Part shown: one piece after another, positions 58,893 to 64,000 of the stretch | Numbering within the stretch: position 1 is the first letter of the stretch | Layout: every line of letters starts with the position of its first letter | Origin: Gottschalkia purinilytica | GTDB lineage: Bacteria; Bacillota; Clostridia; Tissierellales; Gottschalkiaceae | Direction: 5' to 3' | Assembly: GCF_001190785.1 (NCBI RefSeq) | Contig: NZ_LGSS01000006.1 | Location: forward strand, 1-64,000 | DNA length: 64,000 bases | Position numbers and translations under genes: made by a program | The notes under the pieces: model-generated | What the model saw: only the letters and a program-made list of their open reading frames with translations | The model's database searches: none | What the model was told of the DNA's origin: nothing

Positions 58893-59035
58893 GTAATAAG
58901 TAAGCGCCAGGACTTCATAAGAAGTTGACGAGGACAGGGTTAATCGAAATTATCGGCGGGTGCCCTGCGGCTGACCAACGTTAAAAGCCTAACAAAGCTG
59001 AGAGTAATTTCAGTACAAAAGGGTGTGGTCATGGG
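58893..59035 (+). ncRNA. glmS ribozyme/riboswitch
   Basis: The conserved core is clear: AGCGCCAGGACTT, then AGTTGACGAGGAC, AGGGTTAATCGAA and TCGGCGGGTGCCCTGCGGCT, and a 3' part with GGGTGTGGTCATGG. Glucosamine-6-phosphate is the cofactor for self-cleavage, expected between A58903 and G58904, after which the glmS message is degraded. This gives feedback control of cell-wall sugar synthesis. Confidence 0.97.
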
Positions 59036-59065
59036 TTTTTCTAACTGATGAAGGGAGAAAAAAAT

Positions 59066-60895
59066 ATGTGTGGAATCGTAGGTTATATTGGACACAGACA
59101 GGCATCACCACTTTTAGTAGAAGGATTGTCGAAATTAGAATATAGAGGATATGATTCAGCTGGTGTTGCTATTATCGACAATGATAAAATACAAATAGAA
59201 AAATGTAAAGGAAGACTTTTAAACCTAGAAGAAAAGTTAGAAGAAAAACCTATTAATGGTGTAGTGGGTATAGGGCATACTAGATGGGCTACTCATGGAG
59301 AGCCATCAGATATTAACTCACATCCCCACTTTAATAAAGATAAAACTATAAGTGTTGTACACAATGGTATAATAGAAAACTATTTATACCTAAAAGAGTG
59401 GCTAACATCACTTGGATATAATTTTTTAACAGAAACAGATACAGAAGTTATCGCTCATCTTGTAGATTACTATTATAAGGGAGATATAGTTAAGGCTGTT
59501 TCACAAGCAGTTGAAAAATTAGAAGGTTCATATGCGCTTGGAGTAGTAAGTAGTAATGAACCTGATAAACTTGTTTCTATAAGAAAAGATAGCCCTCTTA
59601 TAGTAGGAATTGGAGAAGGTGAAAACTTTATAGCATCAGATATTCCAGCAATACTTGCACAGACTAGAAAGGTATATCTTTTAGAAGATAAGGAACTAGT
59701 AGTTCTTACAAGAGACAATGTAGAGATAATGACTCTTGAAGGAATGAAAGTAGAAAAAGAAGTGTTTCATGTAACTTGGGATGCAGAAGCTGCTGAAAAG
59801 GGTGGATATGAACACTTTATGATAAAGGAAATACATGAACAGCCAAAAGCTATAAAAGATACTATGACATCAAGAATAATACCTGATTCAGATGAGATAA
59901 AACTTGATGATATAAAACTTACATCAGATGATATAAAAAATATAGATAAGATATTTATAGTAGCATGTGGTACTGCATATCATGCAGGTATAGTAGGAAA
60001 ATATGTAATAGAAAAATTAGCCAGAATACCAGTTGAAGTTGATATAGCTTCAGAATTCAGATATAGAGATCCAATAATAAATGAAAGAACCCTTATGATA
60101 GTTGTAAGTCAATCAGGTGAAACAGCAGATACACTTGCGGCTCTTAGAGAAGCTAAGAAATCCGGAGCTAGAGTTATAGCTGTAACAAATGTTGTTGGAA
60201 GCTCAGCTGCAAGAGAAGCTGATGATATATTCTATACATGGGCAGGACCAGAAATTGCGGTTGCATCAACAAAAGCTTATACAACTCAGCTTATATCAAT
60301 GTATATAATAGGTCTATATCTAGCAAGACTAAATGGAAATATGTCAGTAGAAGAGTATAGAACTATAAGAGATGAAATGATACAATTACCGGAAAAAGTT
60401 GAAAAGCTTTTAGAAGAAAAAGAAGAACTTCAAAAGTTTGCAGATAGAAATCATATGCATAAAGACATGTTCTATTTAGGGCGTGGACTTGACAATGCAG
60501 TTGCCCTTGAAGGTGCATTAAAGCTTAAAGAAATATCATATATTCATGCAGAAGCATATGCAGCAGGAGAATTAAAGCATGGGCCTATAGCTCTAATAGA
60601 CGATGGTATACCAGTCATAGCTCTTGCAACACAGGGAGAACTATTTGAAAAAATGGTAAGCAATATAAAAGAAGTTGTAACAAGAGGTGCTAAGGTTATA
60701 GCATTTGCTCTTGAAGGAAACACAGATATAGAAAAAGTAGCTGAACAAGTAGTGTATTTACCAAAAACTATCTCACTACTTACACCAATACTTTCTGTAG
60801 TTCCACTTCAACTACTTTCATATTATGTTGCAGTTACAAGAGGCTGTGATGTTGATAAACCTAGAAACTTAGCTAAGTCAGTTACAGTTGAGTAG
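59066..60895 (+). CDS. glmS: Glucosamine-6-phosphate synthase GlmS
   Basis: A 609-residue enzyme. The start is ATG at 59066 after AGGGAG, giving the N-terminal catalytic Cys (MCGIVGYIG) of the glutaminase domain; an in-frame ATG at 59048 would bury it. Other marks are GHTRWATHGEPSDINSHPH, the isomerase SIS domains with CGTAYHAG and SQSGETADTLAAL, and the C-terminal DKPRNLAKSVTVE. It makes glucosamine-6-phosphate from fructose-6-phosphate and glutamine. Its 3' end is the known target of Tn7-like elements. Confidence 0.98.
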   Translation: MCGIVGYIGHRQASPLLVEGLSKLEYRGYDSAGVAIIDNDKIQIEKCKGRLLNLEEKLEEKPINGVVGIGHTRWATHGEPSDINSHPHFNKDKTISVVHNGIIENYLYLKEWLTSLGYNFLTETDTEVIAHLVDYYYKGDIVKAVSQAVEKLEGSYALGVVSSNEPDKLVSIRKDSPLIVGIGEGENFIASDIPAILAQTRKVYLLEDKELVVLTRDNVEIMTLEGMKVEKEVFHVTWDAEAAEKGGYEHFMIKEIHEQPKAIKDTMTSRIIPDSDEIKLDDIKLTSDDIKNIDKIFIVACGTAYHAGIVGKYVIEKLARIPVEVDIASEFRYRDPIINERTLMIVVSQSGETADTLAALREAKKSGARVIAVTNVVGSSAAREADDIFYTWAGPEIAVASTKAYTTQLISMYIIGLYLARLNGNMSVEEYRTIRDEMIQLPEKVEKLLEEKEELQKFADRNHMHKDMFYLGRGLDNAVALEGALKLKEISYIHAEAYAAGELKHGPIALIDDGIPVIALATQGELFEKMVSNIKEVVTRGAKVIAFALEGNTDIEKVAEQVVYLPKTISLLTPILSVVPLQLLSYYVAVTRGCDVDKPRNLAKSVTVE

Positions 60896-60939
60896 ATTTT
60901 ATAATTAGTAGTTTGCTTATTGTAGATTTGAAATAAAGT

Positions 60940-60978
60940 TGTACCGTTTATAAAAAAGTTGCACCATTTTGCCCCTTT
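60940..60978 (+). mobile_element. Tn7-like transposon end downstream of glmS
   Basis: From TGTACCG at 60940, 45 bases after glmS, the sequence has two GTTG[T/C]ACC-x-TTT units (60938-60949, 60958-60970) like TnsB-binding repeats. A tnsA remnant follows. Tn7 relatives insert just downstream of glmS with ends beginning TGT, so this is very likely the left or right end of such an element. The other end is not in the window. Confidence 0.65.
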
Positions 60979-61006
60979 GGATATGATTATCTAAAGGGGT
61001 GTTTTT

Positions 61007-61174
61007 GTGGCGAAAAGAAAAAGAACATCTAAAGTCGATAAATGGATTAAAGAAGGTCGGGGAATTAGCAGTGGCATGGACTATAAGTCGTAGTTAAAGA
61101 TTCAAGGTGTCTCCTCATTAGGTCGGTCAACGAGATTAAAGTGTGAGTGTAAAAAACAAACATATACCATATGA
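61007..61174 (+). pseudogene. tnsA: Decayed tnsA remnant
   Basis: From GTG at 61007 the frame reads MAKRKRTSKVDKWIKEGRG, then DYKS and a TAG where TnsA proteins have Trp, continuing LKIQGVSSLGRSTRLK until a TGA at 61172. It matches the N-terminus of Tn7-type TnsA endonucleases from memory. The rest of tnsA and all of tnsB-E are missing, so the element is dead. Bases 61175-61340 hold further fragments I cannot assign. Confidence 0.72.
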
Positions 61175-61368
61175 AAATATCTCGATTTCACATCCGGAAA
61201 TACAAAATATGGAGAAGTTGAAAGAAGCGAAAAAATATACATATCAGCATCATTCCTTTTTCCTTACATCATTTGTAAGTGTTTCTAGTCTTTTATACTG
61301 GTTATAATGTATATAGATCAATTTGATTATAATTTCGAAAAATGATAATAAGAAAGGAGCGTTATACA

Positions 61369-62148
61369 GTGGTTAGACAAGGAAAATTACTAGAAGTTCA
61401 AGACTTACAAAAAAACTATGGAAAGAAAAACAATATAACAAAAGCTTTAAACGGTGTTAGTTTTGATATTCTCCCAGGAGAATTCTTAGGAATAATGGGA
61501 CCAAGTGGATCTGGTAAAACTACATTATTAAATTGCATTGCAACAATAATAAAACCAACATCTGGGCGTGTACTTTTAAATGGTAAAAACATCAGTGCTT
61601 TTGACAGTAAGAATTTAGCTGAGTATCGCGGTAGTCGAATTGGATATTTGTTTCAAGACTTTGAATTACTGGATAATCTAACTGGGCAAGAAAATATACT
61701 ATTACCATTATCTATTCATGGGGTGGATTTTACAAAAGCACGAGCTAAATTAGATGAGCTAGCAAGTTTTTTAGAAATTACAGATATCCTTAACAAATTC
61801 CCATCTCAGATGTCTGGGGGACAAAAGCAAAGGGTAGCCGCTGCACGCAGTTTGATTTCTGATCCAGATATCGTTCTTGCGGATGAACCGACAGGGGCAT
61901 TGGACACACGCTCTGCAAAAATTTTAATGAATAAGTTGGAAGGTATTAATAGAAGTAGTGGAAGAACGATTTTAATGGTCAGCCACGATCCTAATGCAGC
62001 AAGCTTTTGCTCAAGAATTCTTTTTATTCAAGATGGTGTCATATTTCATGAACTGCGCCGCAAACAAGATGAGTCTCGCGAGAAATTTTATGAAAGAATT
62101 TTAAAGTTATTAGCTCAACTTGGGGGAGGAAGCGCAAATGTTCTCTAG
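61369..62148 (+). CDS. ABC transporter ATPase, BceA/BcrA-like
   Basis: A 259-residue ATPase from GTG at 61369, nine bases after AAGGAG (an ATG at 61342 precedes that site). Walker A GPSGSGKTT (about 44-52), signature MSGGQKQR (about 143-150), Walker B IVLADEPTGALD and His-switch VSHD are intact. The arrangement matches BceA/YxdL-type exporters that protect against bacitracin and related peptides. It overlaps the permease by 11 bases. GC content and codon use are visibly higher than in glmS. Confidence 0.92.
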   Translation: MVRQGKLLEVQDLQKNYGKKNNITKALNGVSFDILPGEFLGIMGPSGSGKTTLLNCIATIIKPTSGRVLLNGKNISAFDSKNLAEYRGSRIGYLFQDFELLDNLTGQENILLPLSIHGVDFTKARAKLDELASFLEITDILNKFPSQMSGGQKQRVAAARSLISDPDIVLADEPTGALDTRSAKILMNKLEGINRSSGRTILMVSHDPNAASFCSRILFIQDGVIFHELRRKQDESREKFYERILKLLAQLGGGSANVL

Positions 62149-64000
62149 GCTGATTTATCGTAATGCTAAACGAAGCCGTAAGGAAAATTTAATTTACTTT
62201 GCAACACTTGTAACAGCAGTAGCCTCGTTTTATATCATTCTTTCACTTGGGAGACAAGATGTTATTTTATTCTTAAAGGAGTTTGAAAGTGATGCGATCG
62301 ATAAACTTTTAGCTCGAATGCCAATTGTGTATGTATTTGCATTGTTTTTATTGTTTTTCTTGATTTTATTTGCCAATCGGTACCAATTAAATCGGAGAAG
62401 CAAAGAGTTTGGACTTTATCTTATGTTAGGAATGCGCAAAGAGCGCCTTGTTCTTCAACTCTTAGCAGAGGGGCTCATTGCTTCTGTTTTGGCACTCATT
62501 GGCGGCATTTTAATAGGCGGATTTTTAGCAGAAATCATCAGCTTGACGGTTTCCAGATTAGTCGGACAAGGCATTATCGGTCATCAAATAAGCTTGTCGG
62601 TAAGTGCGATTATCTTTACGATTATCGGTTTTTTATTCATTCAGTTTATAGCATTAGTCATTCTTGGTGGAAGATTATTTAATCAAGAGGTACATCAATT
62701 ACTGAATGAGCAAATGGATAAGAAGCAAGATATGGGGCATGTTAAGAGCAACATACTTCATATATTAGCAGGTTCTATCTTACTAGGCGTGGCATATTGG
62801 ATCGTTCTATATCGTTTTATGGACTTTGGAGGACTGCTTCTGTTTGTGGCATTGGCTCTCGGAAGTTTAGGAACGATCCTTTTTATGAGGGGATTTGGAA
62901 AACTACTAGGCTTATTGGCAAGCTTGTCCAAGCGTAAATCTACTAAAGGGCTGCACACATTTACATTAAGGCAGTTTCAAGAGAACGTAGCTAATAAATC
63001 CACTTCTGTTGCTATAACATCGATCCTAATCACGTTGTCGATCATTTTGATAACAAATGGTGCTTCAACTATTATAGGTTTAGAAAGTGTTTTTACTAGG
63101 AGTTCCTCGTTATATGATTTTACTGTTAATGGGGATAATCAAAAGATTGAGCAATTTCTTACTTCTGAAAAAATGGTACCATATGTAGCGGACTTGAATT
63201 TATTAAAAATTGGAAAAATGAAATTTCAGGATGGAAGTGGGGAAGACGACTTGCCATTGTCGCTGGTAGACTGGTCTAAATTAAGAGAGCAGCTAATTAT
63301 GGCTTTGCCAAGCAACTATAAAGAGCAGATTTTATCCGGAAAAATGCAGGGTTACAGTATCAGTCGAGAAAATCCTGAAGCACTTAATCTGTTTGGGGCC
63401 CTAGAGATTGATGCAAAAGCACCTTACCTCATTCCAGAATCATCATATAATGGACTTTTAGAAGCCATAGGGGAAAAACCGCTGAACCTGCATTCAGACG
63501 AAATTGCTTTATACTTTAATCCAGATTTTATGCCGATGGATAATCTAGAAAGCATGCCTGTACTAGATAGTATTCTTGATGAGGCTTTAAAAGAAGGACA
63601 AAGCTTGATGAGCATTCATGATCAGGCAATCTATATACGTCCATCAATTACAATGAGAGGATTGGTAGCAGACCGTTCCGTAGAAATTACTTCAGCATTT
63701 ATTGTCCCTGACCATATGTTTGAATCATTATTAAATACGGAATCCTATATGTCATATTGGAATTTTCGCATCCCACAAAAGCTGCAGGACCAACAAGGTT
63801 TAATGAAACCAATGATGGAAGCTAGAGACTTATTAAAATCTTCAGGCTTCAAGTTTGAAAGTTATTTGCAAAACTTTGGACGTCAACTCTTCTATGTTGT
63901 TGCTGGAAGTTATACGACACTATATATGGGATTCTTATTCTTGATTATTGCTTGTACGGTATTAGCTTTACAATTTTTGACACAGATGAAGCAGACTGGA
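62138..64000 (+). CDS. ABC transporter permease, BceB-like (partial)
   Basis: Open from ATG at 62138 to the window edge (621 codons), overlapping the ATPase end. It starts MFSRLIYRNAKRSRKENLIY. FtsX-like membrane segments are seen early (about residues 18-38, 60-85, 105-130, 150-175, 205-255, 285-310). A large extracellular domain follows (about 315-590), then a further segment (about 592-612). This is the BceB layout, where the outer loop senses peptide antibiotics. No two-component genes are visible on the left; they may follow to the right. Confidence 0.9.
   Translation, partial: MFSRLIYRNAKRSRKENLIYFATLVTAVASFYIILSLGRQDVILFLKEFESDAIDKLLARMPIVYVFALFLLFFLILFANRYQLNRRSKEFGLYLMLGMRKERLVLQLLAEGLIASVLALIGGILIGGFLAEIISLTVSRLVGQGIIGHQISLSVSAIIFTIIGFLFIQFIALVILGGRLFNQEVHQLLNEQMDKKQDMGHVKSNILHILAGSILLGVAYWIVLYRFMDFGGLLLFVALALGSLGTILFMRGFGKLLGLLASLSKRKSTKGLHTFTLRQFQENVANKSTSVAITSILITLSIILITNGASTIIGLESVFTRSSSLYDFTVNGDNQKIEQFLTSEKMVPYVADLNLLKIGKMKFQDGSGEDDLPLSLVDWSKLREQLIMALPSNYKEQILSGKMQGYSISRENPEALNLFGALEIDAKAPYLIPESSYNGLLEAIGEKPLNLHSDEIALYFNPDFMPMDNLESMPVLDSILDEALKEGQSLMSIHDQAIYIRPSITMRGLVADRSVEITSAFIVPDHMFESLLNTESYMSYWNFRIPQKLQDQQGLMKPMMEARDLLKSSGFKFESYLQNFGRQLFYVVAGSYTTLYMGFLFLIIACTVLALQFLTQMKQTG

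Overview
The window is low-GC Firmicutes DNA with clostridial features: AT-rich codons, TTG/GTG starts behind GGAGG-type ribosome sites, a CotJ spore-coat operon, rubrerythrin, a cdaA-cdaR-glmM cluster and a glmS ribozyme. Protein resemblance suggests Peptostreptococcaceae (Clostridioides/Paeniclostridium/Paraclostridium-like). The species is an inference.

Bases 1-2,780 hold an island with a small HTH gene and a cas12f1 gene. The Cas12f1 closely resembles the Clostridium novyi enzyme as I remember it. Downstream is a structured tracrRNA-like stretch, then a two-repeat, one-spacer CRISPR mini-array and a terminator, with no cas1 or cas2. A small membrane-protein gene follows.

Bases 2,840-43,456 are a complete ~40.6 kb prophage inserted in cotJC, the manganese-catalase-like spore-coat gene. 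Both junctions share the core CCTGGG; joining the flanks restores the cotJC reading frame, and joining the phage ends gives an inverted-repeat attP. Left to right: a large serine recombinase with LexA-like boxes upstream; a reverse-strand accessory block (membrane protein, HEPN/abortive-infection protein, DUF4236 protein, ImmA/IrrE peptidase, radical-SAM-like protein plus TcmP partner); CI/Cro switch; replication genes (replisome organiser, DnaB helicase) with an Ntox21-like orphan toxin and an XRE-ImmA two-gene unit; late regulator; a small tyrosine recombinase; possible cos; lambda-like head genes (GpA terminase, portal, ClpP-like protease with nested scaffold, gpD, gpE); P2-like contractile tail genes with a programmed frameshift; fibres; BhlA holin and amidase; a DNA adenine methylase under a LexA-like box; and a lipoprotein.

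Bases 43,457-60,895 are host chromosome: cotJB-cotJA, rubrerythrin, an HPr-like protein, a PrsW-like protease, cdaA-cdaR, a YitT-family membrane protein, glmM, a YdbS/YdbT PH-domain pair, a cluster of SGNH hydrolase, DUF4358 lipoprotein, MBOAT acyltransferase and DHHW protein (probably surface-polymer O-acylation), and glmS behind its ribozyme. CdaA/CdaR (c-di-AMP), GlmM and GlmS connect to cell-wall precursor synthesis.

After glmS, from about 60,940, lie a Tn7-like transposon end, a decayed tnsA and a BceAB/BcrAB-type peptide-antibiotic ABC transporter with visibly higher GC. This is the classical attTn7 position, so the transporter is probably acquired cargo. Its permease runs off the end of the window.
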